Shown: positions 1-8,348 of the stretch, piece by piece
Position numbering within the stretch: the stretch's first letter is position 1
How the letters are laid out: the number at the start of each line of letters is the position of its first letter
NCBI RefSeq assembly: GCF_008629675.1
Contig: NZ_VWOX01000009.1
Span: 186,001 to 250,000 of the forward strand
From: Roseiconus nitratireducens
GTDB lineage: Bacteria; Planctomycetota; Planctomycetia; Pirellulales; Pirellulaceae
Reading direction: 5' to 3'
Length of the DNA: 64,000 nucleotides
The notes under the pieces: model-generated
Told to the model about the DNA's origin: nothing
Database searches by the model: none
The model's input: the letters and a program-made list of their open reading frames with translations, nothing else
Position numbers and translations under genes: made by a program

Positions 1-33
1 ACGGCAACTCACGGTGTTTTTGATTGAAAGCGA
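1..33 (-). repeat. Truncated copy of the dispersed palindromic element
   Basis: Read on the minus strand, this edge segment carries CAATCAAAAACACC and then CCGTGAGTTGCCGT. The first part is identical to the 5' arm of the element copy ending at 13988. The second differs by two bases from the matching part of the copy near 59091 (CCGTGATTTGCAGT). The rest would lie outside the window, so only the 5' end can be judged. Confidence 0.45.
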
Positions 34-67
34 CGCTGTCTGAAAAGTCGGATGAGCGAAAAGGGAG

Positions 68-310
68 TCAGGAAACCTTAAAAAACTCTCGCAAATCGTG
101 TTCGCACTTTGGATAGCGACAAATCAATTCTTCCAATCCCGGCACTTGACCTTGGCGAGCCAGATCCAGGTACACCCCCAGGACCTCATCGCGTGTCATT
201 CCATCACAGCCGGGAAACACTTCCGGACGAATCCGGGACGACAGCCCCACCAACAGATGCTCGATTCGGATCGAACCGACCGGTCCGTGAACTTCACATG
301 AAGTGACCAT
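68..310 (-). CDS. Small protein resembling the leader of planctomycete Ser/Thr kinases
   Basis: An 80-residue ORF with an ATG start at 310. Its second half (YLDLARQGQVPGLEEL, then CRYPKCEHDLREFF) has the pattern seen just before the catalytic domain in many planctomycete Ser/Thr kinases: a Y-L-x-A-x-x-G-Q stretch, then a short helix ending in E-L-R-x-F-F. The frame stops three codons after this motif, and no kinase lobe follows in the 67 bases left before the window edge. It may be a free-standing leader-like protein or the stump of a truncated kinase. The motif is seen directly; the kinase link is family knowledge; whether it is expressed is unknown. Confidence 0.4.
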   Translation of the reverse strand: MVTSCEVHGPVGSIRIEHLLVGLSSRIRPEVFPGCDGMTRDEVLGVYLDLARQGQVPGLEELICRYPKCEHDLREFFKVS

Positions 311-557
311 CAGAAAGGCCCTCCAATTGCATAAGAGAGAAGAGACGCCGACCCACCAGCCGCAAGCCCGTCACAGGCGGTGCAGCGAAGTGTCCAGTCG
401 CGTGGCCCAGTCGCGCCCTGAGACTTCAGCATACCGCGTTGGAGCCACGGCGGCCAACATTCTTTCGACATGAGGCGATCTACTTTCAACTCAAGTCGAT
501 GCCGCAAGACGCAAGGGTGTCAATATCGCACGGAGATTAGCAGGGCCGCGCCACTTC

Positions 558-675
558 CAATCAAGAATGCCGTGATTCGCAGGGTAGTAAGCAGCAAGAC
601 GCTAGCCGCCGGTTGATGGGAGAAAACCCGCGGCTAGCGAGACGCGGCTCACGTAACGTGGCGCTGTCCAGTTAG
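558..675 (+). repeat. Dispersed palindromic element, copy A
   Basis: Bases 592-675 align without gaps over 84 bp to 59117-59200 (plus strand) and to 13871-13954 (minus strand). Similarity extends about 30 bp upstream, where copies A and C share CCGTGATT.GCAG. The core is an inverted repeat with arms CGCTAGCCGCCGG and CCCGCGGCTAGCG around a variable 12-14 base centre, so transcripts could form a hairpin. The 3' end is GGCGCTGTCCAG. It sits in intergenic DNA just after the stop codon of a decayed minus-strand ORF. Confidence 0.8.
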
Positions 676-842
676 TTGGCGATCTCGATCGGTCGCGATC
701 GGAAGTCGCCGATGGAAGCACCTGAAACCGAACGGACCAAAAACGCGAGGCCGTCGAAATCACCCGGCTTGCCCAGTTCATCGGTCGTCAGGTGGAGGTA
801 GCGTGGAGTTTCCCGCACCCTGGCAATCTTTGCCGGCTACCG
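672..842 (-). pseudogene. Decayed ORF fragment (C-terminal end)
   Basis: The minus strand from about 842 to a TAA at 674-672 encodes 57 codons without a start. It includes ETPRYLHLTTDELGKPGDF and later FLVRSVSGASIGDF, ending RPIEIAN. The composition looks like real protein. The same frame continues upstream across a TAG with LNDLDAVAVR, and an ATG-led piece (MLFAFSLVYRAQ) lies in another frame just before that. This fits a gene broken by at least one stop and one frameshift. I do not recognise the family. Confidence 0.35.
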
Positions 843-1232
843 CACTGCGACGGCGTCCAGATCATTGAGCCCGGTACACCAAACTGAACGCAAAAAGCAT
901 TTTGTATTTGGAATGGGTTGATAGATCGCTAGAATCCGAAACGTGGCGTGCGACTACAGGTGAATTGATCCGGACCAGACTTTCTGGCTGAGGTTTCTTG
1001 TCTCTCCCCCGCAGCCACAACTCCTTTTTAAAGGTGCCTCCGGTGTCTAGTGCGAGTTCGTCACGGCCTGGGTTGGGTCACAACATGACCTGTTTGTGTG
1101 AACACCTCGCATTCAGCACGGGCGTCTTTTCGCTGCACCTTCTGAACGGGGCGACCAGACGTTCCCACGCAGCTCTTCTTCCTCGTGTCAGGGCTGTTTT
1201 TCCCCACAGTTCGCAGGTCATTGGAGATCGCT
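843..1232. other. Intergenic stretch before the DUF937 gene
   Basis: Beyond the possible 5' remains of the decayed ORF (to about 900), I see no gene. The longer open frames here lack family features and overlap the real gene in other frames. A weak Shine-Dalgarno-like GGAG about 7 bases before position 1233 supports the start chosen for the next gene. Confidence 0.4.
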
Positions 1233-2342
1233 ATGTCTATCAATCTTTTGGATCTTGCCCGAAACGTCCTCGGGGACTCCGGAATCCGTTCTCTGTCTTC
1301 GCTGATCGGTGAAGATGAGACGAAGACGCAGTCCGCGATGGATCTTGCCTTGCCCACAATTCTTGGAAGCCTATTGAAAAAGGCTTCCACGCCGCAGGGG
1401 ACGCGTGAGGTGTTCGAGGGGGCGAGGCATGTCGACACCAGCATTCTGGGACGCTTTGGAGACCTCATCTCCGGCGATCCACAAAACTCAGACCGGCTGT
1501 CGTCGCTGGCCGGCAGCCTGCTGCCCATGCTGCTGGGATCAAATCAAGATTCGCTGATCTCCAAGATCGCCGGACTGGTCGGGATCGGGAAAGGATCATC
1601 CAAGACCTTGCTATCGGCACTGGCTCCGTTGTTGATGGCCGTCTTGGGGAAGCAAGTGCAATCCGGCGATCTGGGACTGAGCGATTTCACCCAGCTGCTA
1701 CAAGGACAGAAGCGGTACGTCCAGGACGCGTTGCCAGCGGAAATGGGACGGCAACTGGGGCTTGCCGAAATGTACGACGACGGTGTGGCGAAGGCTCGAC
1801 AGGCAGCCGCTCGCACCGGAACGGCCGGCGCGGAAACCGGAGCAAACCTGTGGAAGGTCTTGGTTCCGCTTGCCATTTTGGCCGTCCTTGGTTTTGGCAT
1901 TTGGAAACTTGTCTCTCAACCGGATCGTGAAATCGCCGACACGACACCCACCGTGCCGGCGGTCAATGTGCCGCCAGACGCCGACGCCACCGTGGAAGTC
2001 AACAAGCCCCCAAGCGGTGAAGTGGATTGGAGCGGATTGACTGACACATTGAATGAGAGCTTTGGCAACGTCACAAAGTCGATCGCGGGAATCAGCGATG
2101 TCGAATCCGCTCAAGCGGCGGTCCCTGAAATAAAACAGTTCAAAGACAAGCTGACGGAACTGGGCCTGGACACGCTGTCGGAACAAAACCCCACGCAGTT
2201 GGCGAGCCTGATGGCACCGTTGGTTGAAAAGCTACGCTCGGCTATCGAGACCGCATACAAGATTCCGGGCGTGGAAGCGATTCTGCAGCCCGCCATGGAT
2301 GGATTGATGCAACGGCTCGGATCCTACGCCGTTTCGGTCTGA
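1233..2342 (+). CDS. DUF937-family single-pass membrane protein
   Basis: 369 residues. The first ~190 form a DUF937 (YidB-like) region: MSINLLDLARNVLGDSG, a conserved P-x-I-L-G-S-L-L around 41-48, and repeated small helical L-A-x-L-L-x-x-L-G segments. An Ala-rich linker leads to one membrane helix at about 207-227 (VLVPLAILAVLGFGIWKLV), then a Pro/Val-rich stretch and a second helical domain of ~130 residues. A cytoplasmic N-terminus with an exported C-terminal domain is the simplest topology. The function of DUF937 is poorly known. I chose the ATG at 1233 because the domain begins there and GGAG precedes it; an upstream in-frame start would add 16 residues of non-conserved sequence. It is transcribed convergently with the MFS gene. 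Confidence 0.8.
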   Translation: MSINLLDLARNVLGDSGIRSLSSLIGEDETKTQSAMDLALPTILGSLLKKASTPQGTREVFEGARHVDTSILGRFGDLISGDPQNSDRLSSLAGSLLPMLLGSNQDSLISKIAGLVGIGKGSSKTLLSALAPLLMAVLGKQVQSGDLGLSDFTQLLQGQKRYVQDALPAEMGRQLGLAEMYDDGVAKARQAAARTGTAGAETGANLWKVLVPLAILAVLGFGIWKLVSQPDREIADTTPTVPAVNVPPDADATVEVNKPPSGEVDWSGLTDTLNESFGNVTKSIAGISDVESAQAAVPEIKQFKDKLTELGLDTLSEQNPTQLASLMAPLVEKLRSAIETAYKIPGVEAILQPAMDGLMQRLGSYAVSV

Positions 2343-2504
2343 ATCGAGGCGAGACCTCGCAAGATTGCGGAGGTATTCAAGCCGATTCTGCGTCGACCGA
2401 CCGGTGCCATTGGGCCGGTCGCGTCAAAACCGTGGTCGGTCGTTACAACTGCCGTCGCCACGTGATGGGAAGCCCACGTCGGATCGAACCTAGCAGCTGG
2501 ACCA

Positions 2505-3929
2505 TCAGATTCCGTCCTCTTCCGCACTGGCCACGATCGGGGTCACCACCGATCCCGCACCCGGACGCACCGACAGGATACGCATCCGAATGGTCTTCAG
2601 CGAATGCGTCGGCAACGTGATGCCTCCCAACACGCCCAGACACAACAGTCGGCCGAACGAAGAAACCGCGAACAGCAGGTAATACGTTTGGAAGCTCACT
2701 CCCAACCATTGCAGCACCGCCGCGCCGGCCAACGCCCCCGCACACATCGAAAGCGTGTTGCCCAGGTTGTAGTACGTCAACAACCGAGTGCGATGCCCGG
2801 GCGGAAGCGTTTCGAAAAACATCAGGAAGAACCCCAGTTCGTAGGCCGCCCAGGCAATGCCGCTGAGAACTTGCATTCCGGCCAACCACAGCAAGTTGTT
2901 CGAAACGATCCACAATCCCGCCAGCGGCACCAGGCCAATACCGCCGATCCAGAGCAGTCGCGAAGCTCCGGCGGTTTCCGCGATGCCGGCCCAGAACGAC
3001 ATCGACAGGACCTTGCTGAGAAACGCGATCGAGATCAGCATCACGTAGATGCCATAGCTGAATTCCAATTGCTGCAACATGTAGGGCACGAAATACGGCG
3101 CACTGAATTGGATGAATGCTTGCATCAAAACCAGATAAACCAGCAAGCGGATCGCGTCCGGCCCCACCGGGTCGTCGGTCGACCAGTTCGCCAGTGCCAA
3201 CTCATCGTGAGATTCCGTGGGGTCAATCGCGTCCTCGGAATCCGGCTGGCCTGACTCCGCATCGCCTAGTGGAAGATGTCCGATCGGCGTTGAATCGGTG
3301 CGATGCAAAAACAGGGCGGAAGCAATTCGAAAACCGGCGGCAATGCAAAAGGTGGTGGCGAATCCGATCAACGCGACCTGGGAAGCCTCTGCCCACTGCA
3401 ACAACACGCCCGCCGCCATCAGCGCCACAAACGTCGTCGCCTGTTGCAATCGGGACCGTCGGGCAAAGAAACGGATCCGACGCTCGGCCGGAACGACCTC
3501 CTCCATCCACGTGTTCCACGCCGGGCCGGTCGCCAAGCCGGCCCCCCAATAGACCGCCGCGATCAACAACAACCAGGGCAACGAGAGCGACCCGTACCAA
3601 GCGGCGATCGCCAACGGGACGAAGGAAAACGCCTGCACGAATGCGCCGGCAACGACCCACCGCTGCAGACTGCCCAACCAGGTGATGGCGATCGGCGACA
3701 CCAGTTGGATCAAGCCTCCGGCCAGCAGGGGAAGGCTGGCCACCAATCCGGCCGCCGTTTCGCTCAGTCCGATTGCCAGGGCGAATGGCGCAAAGTAGGT
3801 CTCCCCGCAGCCGACCATCGCACCAAAACAGGCGGCATCGCCCATGCTGCGGGTCAAGTTGCGATCATCGCCTCCCCCAGCCGCCGGGCGAGAAACGGTT
3901 TCCAGATCCGAAAGGGATCGCTCCATCAT
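2505..3929 (-). CDS. Major facilitator superfamily transporter
   Basis: About 474 residues with roughly 11-12 hydrophobic helices in two halves, split by a hydrophilic acidic loop (around residues 215-255 of this start, rich in D/E/S). The cytoplasmic-loop signature between helices 2 and 3 is loose; charged segments such as VPAERRIRFFARRSRL fit the loop positions. Substrate cannot be read from sequence; the architecture is that of poorly characterised MFS proteins. The start is the ATG-ATG pair at 3929/3926; the 19 codons upstream are Pro/Arg-rich and unlike an MFS N-terminus. It lies downstream of the amidoligase genes on the same strand, about 435 bases after the GCS2 gene, so export of that cluster's product is possible but unproven. 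Confidence 0.8.
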   Translation of the reverse strand: MMERSLSDLETVSRPAAGGGDDRNLTRSMGDAACFGAMVGCGETYFAPFALAIGLSETAAGLVASLPLLAGGLIQLVSPIAITWLGSLQRWVVAGAFVQAFSFVPLAIAAWYGSLSLPWLLLIAAVYWGAGLATGPAWNTWMEEVVPAERRIRFFARRSRLQQATTFVALMAAGVLLQWAEASQVALIGFATTFCIAAGFRIASALFLHRTDSTPIGHLPLGDAESGQPDSEDAIDPTESHDELALANWSTDDPVGPDAIRLLVYLVLMQAFIQFSAPYFVPYMLQQLEFSYGIYVMLISIAFLSKVLSMSFWAGIAETAGASRLLWIGGIGLVPLAGLWIVSNNLLWLAGMQVLSGIAWAAYELGFFLMFFETLPPGHRTRLLTYYNLGNTLSMCAGALAGAAVLQWLGVSFQTYYLLFAVSSFGRLLCLGVLGGITLPTHSLKTIRMRILSVRPGAGSVVTPIVASAEEDGI

Positions 3930-4365
3930 GGTCGATGCTGGCACGGTGCGTTCAATTCTGGGCGGACAGTGGCGGTCGATGGGCAATCATCAGAATGACA
4001 ACCTTATTCAAACAGACAGCGTGATGAAACGGTTGGGCGTCGATGGGTTCACCAGGGTCCCAAAAAGTCACTGTGCAGGCGAGCTCCCGCTGTGATCACG
4101 CCGGCGCGAGAACAATCGCAGAAACCGCGATCGCTTCCAAGGTCTTCTTACCTTCCAAGCAGCATCAAAGCGGCGTGAAATTGCCCCTTCCCGGCGAAGC
4201 CCTCCTGACCGACCGGCAACACCCCGACAGAAGCGGACAACGAACACTTCGGCGCCCGTGTCGATTCCGGGCCCGCTCCCGGCTCGGCAAACCTTGGCAG
4301 ACGGTCCGCTAACGGCCGATTGGACGCGACGGCTAGCAGAGCGGTGACTCGCCAGCAGCATTCGA
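3930..4365. other. Intergenic region between GCS2 and MFS genes
   Basis: About 435 bases with no convincing gene: open frames on either strand are basic, low-complexity or shadows of the GCS2 gene. No clear hairpin terminator or tRNA-like T-loop was seen. It presumably holds the MFS promoter, but no consensus can be assigned. Confidence 0.4.
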
Positions 4366-5610
4366 TCAGGGCTCGAACATCCGCCCATCTCGCAGGCAGT
4401 CCGCCAATCGTCGGTAGACCGGCCGCAGTGCGGCAGCCCCCGAGGCATCTCCAACGGCGTTTGCAATCCGCGACGCCAACGTGCCCTGTTCCAGAATGAC
4501 CTGCAACGCCGGGACATGGGGGTCCAGCGAAGCATTGGTCCCGGCCAGCCGTTCAAGCAGGACCCGCCACAGTTCGCCGGCCCGACACTCGGATCCCCCC
4601 ATCCCGAACGCGTTCAGGAATTCGCGGTCATCGATCGACGCATTTTCTGCATCCCGGATCACGGCGTCCAGAATGCTGCGGAGCGTTCGGGTCGGAATCC
4701 GGTTGCGTTGATCGACCGGCACCGATTTCGGATCGAGGACCAATGTCCGCAACACCGCAATGACCAGGGCGCAGATCGCCATGTCGGCGGCGGGACATTC
4801 CTGGACGTCCATCACGCGGATTTCAATCGACCCGCGGTCAAACCGGGCGATCGCCCCACGGGCGTTCAAAAAATCTTCCTGCAGCACCTGATCGGGATCG
4901 TGTGGACGGATTTCCGCGCCAATTCGTGAAAGGATCTGTCTCCGATACTCACGTTCCGTTCCCAAGGGCTCGGGAATCACATCGCCGACCAGCGACGGCA
5001 ACCGCCGGCAATGCCCCGAATAGTGCTGCAACCGATTGTCTCGGACCGTCGTCAACTGTCCGTCGACGATCGGAGAACTGGCCGCCAAGGCCGGCAGGAT
5101 CGGCAAGATCAACCGCACCGCCGAATGCAGCCGGCCGAATTCCTGGTCGTCGGCGAACGGCAAATTCAAATGGACGCTTTGGACGTTCGCCCATCCGTGG
5201 GAGCGGCAGTCAAAAATGCGATCGAACGCCTGGTAGATCTCGTGGTTCTCATGGGGCCAAAGAACCGTCTGCGACGTCGGATCCATCCAGGGGTGCATCG
5301 CGGTGGGCAACAGGGACAATTGCAACTGATCCAAAACCTGCTGGATCGATCTGATGGCATCGCCCGCCAACGTCGCAAATCCGTCCAGCGACTTGATCGG
5401 TCGGGTGCACTTCAGCTCCACGACGTGCGCCGTCAATTCATTGGAAAGCGTGACCGGACCCAGCTCGCAATCGCTCGTCGTCGCCGCTCCCCCGATCAGC
5501 GCCAACAATCGATCGGCGACGGGCCGGACCTCCAACGTTTGGCGATCGACCAACATGTACTCCATCTCGACGCCGTAAGCGTCGAACAGGTGATAACGAC
5601 CATCAGACAT
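4366..5610 (-). CDS. GCS2-type glutamate-cysteine ligase-like carboxylate-amine ligase
   Basis: 414 residues with the GCS2 (YbdK-like, COG2170) fold signature. An acidic GVEMEYMLVD near the N-terminus matches the G-x-E-x-E metal/substrate motif. A conserved AMHPW follows, then VQSVHLNLPF, and GSIEIRVMDVQECP supplies the late conserved Arg and acidic residues. The family joins a carboxylate, often glutamate, to an amine using ATP through an acyl phosphate. Family length is about 370-420, so the gene is complete. Downstream of a C39-like peptidase and an ATP-grasp ligase on the same strand, it probably works on a peptide or amino-acid conjugate rather than making ordinary glutathione, since no glutathione synthetase is nearby. 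Substrates are unknown. Confidence 0.85.
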   Translation of the reverse strand: MSDGRYHLFDAYGVEMEYMLVDRQTLEVRPVADRLLALIGGAATTSDCELGPVTLSNELTAHVVELKCTRPIKSLDGFATLAGDAIRSIQQVLDQLQLSLLPTAMHPWMDPTSQTVLWPHENHEIYQAFDRIFDCRSHGWANVQSVHLNLPFADDQEFGRLHSAVRLILPILPALAASSPIVDGQLTTVRDNRLQHYSGHCRRLPSLVGDVIPEPLGTEREYRRQILSRIGAEIRPHDPDQVLQEDFLNARGAIARFDRGSIEIRVMDVQECPAADMAICALVIAVLRTLVLDPKSVPVDQRNRIPTRTLRSILDAVIRDAENASIDDREFLNAFGMGGSECRAGELWRVLLERLAGTNASLDPHVPALQVILEQGTLASRIANAVGDASGAAALRPVYRRLADCLRDGRMFEP

Positions 5611-5732
5611 GGCGAAGGTTCAATTCAATCAAGTGACAGGTCCATTCAGGAGATCATTTAGCAAGCAACAGCCGACGAACGGCATCACGGTGAAGTCGCC
5701 ACGTGAGCCAAGTATGAGGGGCCTGGCATCTC

Positions 5733-5838
5733 CACCGTCTGGCGACGGTGGCTACATTGAAGGCAAACTTCGCCGTCTGGCGACGGTGGCTACATCGAAG
5801 GCATTCCCCACCGTCTGGCGACGGTGGCTACATTGAAG
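5733..5838. repeat. Three 38-bp tandem repeats with hairpin core
   Basis: Three copies start at 5733, 5771 and 5809, an exact 38-base period. Each has arms CACCGTC and GACGGTG around a TGGC loop (first base of copy 2 differs), followed by GCTACAT(T/C)GAAGGCA. They fill the gap between the ATP-grasp stop and the GCS2 start, so transcripts would carry three successive hairpins between the two ligase genes. The rest of 5611-5911 shows nothing recognisable. Confidence 0.85.
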
Positions 5839-5911
5839 TTCGTGGTCGATGAGATCCCGGCTTGACCTTGGCGTTGTTCGTTTAACATTCAGGAGGATTC
5901 ACCCTCGATGC

Positions 5912-7378
5912 TCATCCCTGCTTGGCAGCTTCGATGCGACGCACAAACGATTGCATGATGCGCCGGTACAATTCGTCTCGCAGAACGGCATCCTCGACAC
6001 CGGAGTCCAGGTTCGGATTGTCATTGATTTCGATGACATAAAAATGACCGTCGATCTCCTTGATATCGATTCCGTAAAAACCGTCCCCGATCAGGTTGGC
6101 GGCCTTGGTTGCGATGGCAACGGCTTTGCGTGGCGCGGTTTCCACCGGCAGGGTTTCGCACTTTCCGAACCGCGGCTTGGAACTGCCCCCGTTATGCTTG
6201 GCAATTTGCCAGTGTCCTCGCGCCATGTGGTACTTGCAGGCGAACAGCGGACGTTGATCCAGCACACCGATTCGCCAATCGAAATCCGTGCGAACATACT
6301 GCTGGGCAATCACCAGCTCGGAGCCGTCAAAGAATTCGTTCAGCCGATTCATCAAATCATCCGCGTCCGTTGCCTTGACCACTCCCTGCGAAAACGCGCT
6401 GTCGGGTCGCTTCAAGACACACGGAAACGAAAGAGATTGCGACACCTGGTCCACGTTGCCACGATGCACCACGGTCGTCTTTGGCACCGGGACGCGGGCC
6501 CTGGAAAGTAATTCGGCCAGATACACCTTGTTGGTGCATCGCAAAATCGATTGGGGGTCGTCGATCACGATCATCCCCGCTGCTTCGGCCCACCGGGCGA
6601 GTCGGTAGGTGTGGTGATTGACCGCCGTTGTTTCCCGGATGAACAACGCATCGAATTCCAGCAGCCTGCCGGCGTCCTGTCGTGTAATCAGCTCGGCGGA
6701 AATCCCCTCGTTGACCGCCGCCTTGATCAACCGTTTGAGTGCCACATCATCCGAGGGCGCCAAATCGCCTTCCTCCGGATTGTGCAAGATCGCAAGGTCA
6801 TAACGCGTCGAGCGTCGTTTGGGGCGGTGCACCGAACCGCGGGCAAAGTGACGTGCCGCGGCTTCGGCCACAAACTCGCGATGGCTGATCGGCACGGAGT
6901 TGAGTGCGATGGCCGAGGCCCGACGCAGGCGCCAGCGTTCGTCACGGCGGATGAAACGAAACCGCAGCAGCGGAGCTTGAAACAAACCGTACAGTTCTTT
7001 GCACAGGCGATCGTAACGGCGCGCCAGGTTGTCTCCGAAGTACACGCTCAACGTGAACTCATCCCCGGCGAGATTGCGGAGCGAAGATTGGATCAACTCT
7101 TCCAAATGCTGCGGGACCAGGCGAACGGCCGAGGTTCCATGCAAGTCCTGAATCGTCAGCACGTCCGGAATCGGGCGATGCCCGCGGGCTTCGGCCAACA
7201 ATGACACGTAATAGCCCATGCTTTGATACGCGTAGGACCGGCTGAGGTTGTAGACGCGTGTCCGCGGGCGAAGTTCTGCATGGGAAGTCGCCACGTAGTC
7301 GCGTGGATCGATCTTTCGCACGCCGTCGAAGTCGCCCAGCCAGTCGTCGCCGGATTCGGCGATCAAAACGGCGTTCAT
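5912..7378 (-). CDS. RimK-like ATP-grasp ligase with RLAN N-terminal domain
   Basis: 488 residues. The first ~200 match the RimK-like ATP-grasp N-terminal (RLAN) domain: an N-terminal strand, RTRVYNLSRSYAYQSMGYY, then SLLAEARGHRPIP. The second half is a RimK-type ATP-grasp: FPCVLKRPDSAFSQGVVK supplies the nucleotide-binding lysine and loop, the DFDWRIGVL strand follows, and GFYGIDIKEIDG then VIEINDNPNLDSG (about 447-460) carries the Mg-binding E-x-N. ATP-grasp ligases form amide bonds through acyl-phosphates, RimK relatives often adding glutamate. It lies 47 bases after the C39-like peptidase and before the GCS2 ligase. RLAN ATP-grasps are known from amidoligase neighbourhoods with GCS2 and papain-like peptidases; the product here is unknown. 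Confidence 0.85.
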   Translation of the reverse strand: MNAVLIAESGDDWLGDFDGVRKIDPRDYVATSHAELRPRTRVYNLSRSYAYQSMGYYVSLLAEARGHRPIPDVLTIQDLHGTSAVRLVPQHLEELIQSSLRNLAGDEFTLSVYFGDNLARRYDRLCKELYGLFQAPLLRFRFIRRDERWRLRRASAIALNSVPISHREFVAEAAARHFARGSVHRPKRRSTRYDLAILHNPEEGDLAPSDDVALKRLIKAAVNEGISAELITRQDAGRLLEFDALFIRETTAVNHHTYRLARWAEAAGMIVIDDPQSILRCTNKVYLAELLSRARVPVPKTTVVHRGNVDQVSQSLSFPCVLKRPDSAFSQGVVKATDADDLMNRLNEFFDGSELVIAQQYVRTDFDWRIGVLDQRPLFACKYHMARGHWQIAKHNGGSSKPRFGKCETLPVETAPRKAVAIATKAANLIGDGFYGIDIKEIDGHFYVIEINDNPNLDSGVEDAVLRDELYRRIMQSFVRRIEAAKQG

Positions 7379-7425
7379 TCAGTGAGATGCCTTTGGCAGC
7401 AAATAGCAGTGCAGCAGTGAGTCCG

Positions 7426-8232
7426 TCACGAAGGGCTCGGATCACGGAAGCTTCCATGGTCACCGGAGCGTACATTACGTCCGGGAGAGATTGTCAGCAA
7501 GTTGGCATCGTAGGTCACGATGCCAAGCAGGATTGCGGACGCCACACGGGACAACGTGGTCGCGTACTTGTTGGCCGGAGCCAACGGATTGGGGTGCAAC
7601 GGATCGGCGACCAACACCGACCGGGTGGCGGGGTCGTAGCCGTGCAGCACCACGAAGTGCCCCGTCGGGTCCCCGACGATGTCATCTGGAACGCTGCGGA
7701 TCTCGCCGTTCTTTCCCACCAGGATGCGTTCACGCGGTTCATGATAAAGGTAGGTGGCGCTCAGCCCACACAGAATTGGTTTACCAGCGGTCAGCGACGC
7801 CGCGATCAGATTCTCGTCCAGCGGTTGCATCCGCACCCGCCCTCCAAGCCGCAGGAAGTCAACGAAAGCAGCGGTGGCCGCGTGCAGCCGCGTCTGATCT
7901 AAATCGGACCGGTGCCCCTTGGCCTGAACCTGCAGCCCCAGTTTGGCGGAAAGGTCGACCGGCGACATCATGTTCCCGCTGAGATCAAACCAACTGGGAT
8001 CAAACAGCTGCACGTTGTACGTCACGATCTCTGCCGAAAAGCCACGTCGCAAGGCGTCGCATGCCAGATTCACGGCCAAGGTTCCCCCGCCACCCAGCTG
8101 ACCGATGTCCCGAATCAATTGGTTCAGCTCGATCGAGAACCCCCAGTAGGCGTAGACGGCGGCCAGACACGTGGGGCCACACGTCGTATCCGACGGTTGC
8201 GTCTGGATGTCCAGATCCAGCGAGTGCTTCAT
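7426..8232 (-). CDS. C39-like (papain-fold) peptidase domain protein
   Basis: 268 residues. The N-terminal QPSDTTCGPTCLAAVYAYWG is the classic C39/papain-like active-site segment, with oxyanion Gln12 and nucleophile Cys18. The rest of the triad is visible at GHFVVLHGY (His192) and VADPLH (Asp210). No signal peptide, transmembrane region or ABC domain is present, unlike bacteriocin-processing C39 transporters, so it is a stand-alone cytoplasmic enzyme. As first gene of the amidoligase set it may trim or transfer a peptide made by the two ligases. The ATG at 8232 is preceded by a GGAAAGG-like site and places the catalytic Cys at the usual distance; an ATG 18 codons upstream (8286) is possible. 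Confidence 0.8.
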   Translation of the reverse strand: MKHSLDLDIQTQPSDTTCGPTCLAAVYAYWGFSIELNQLIRDIGQLGGGGTLAVNLACDALRRGFSAEIVTYNVQLFDPSWFDLSGNMMSPVDLSAKLGLQVQAKGHRSDLDQTRLHAATAAFVDFLRLGGRVRMQPLDENLIAASLTAGKPILCGLSATYLYHEPRERILVGKNGEIRSVPDDIVGDPTGHFVVLHGYDPATRSVLVADPLHPNPLAPANKYATTLSRVASAILLGIVTYDANLLTISPGRNVRSGDHGSFRDPSPS

Positions 8233-8348
8233 CGCGAGCCTTTCCAACAACGGTCCTGAAAACTCATCGGCTCCGCCACCCACCACAACGCCGTTCTTCT
8301 AGCTGGCATGGAGATCCAGGCTCCCCTGGCAACGGGTCTGCGTCAATC

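Noticed and set aside
2604..3998. Several long open frames on the plus strand opposite the MFS gene
   Set aside because: They are Arg/Gln/Pro-rich reverse-strand shadows of a clear membrane protein and have no domain or start context.
3930..4365. Possible tRNA or small RNA in the gap before the GCS2 gene
   Set aside because: No T-loop GGTTCRANYCC pattern or cloverleaf pairing was found on either strand.
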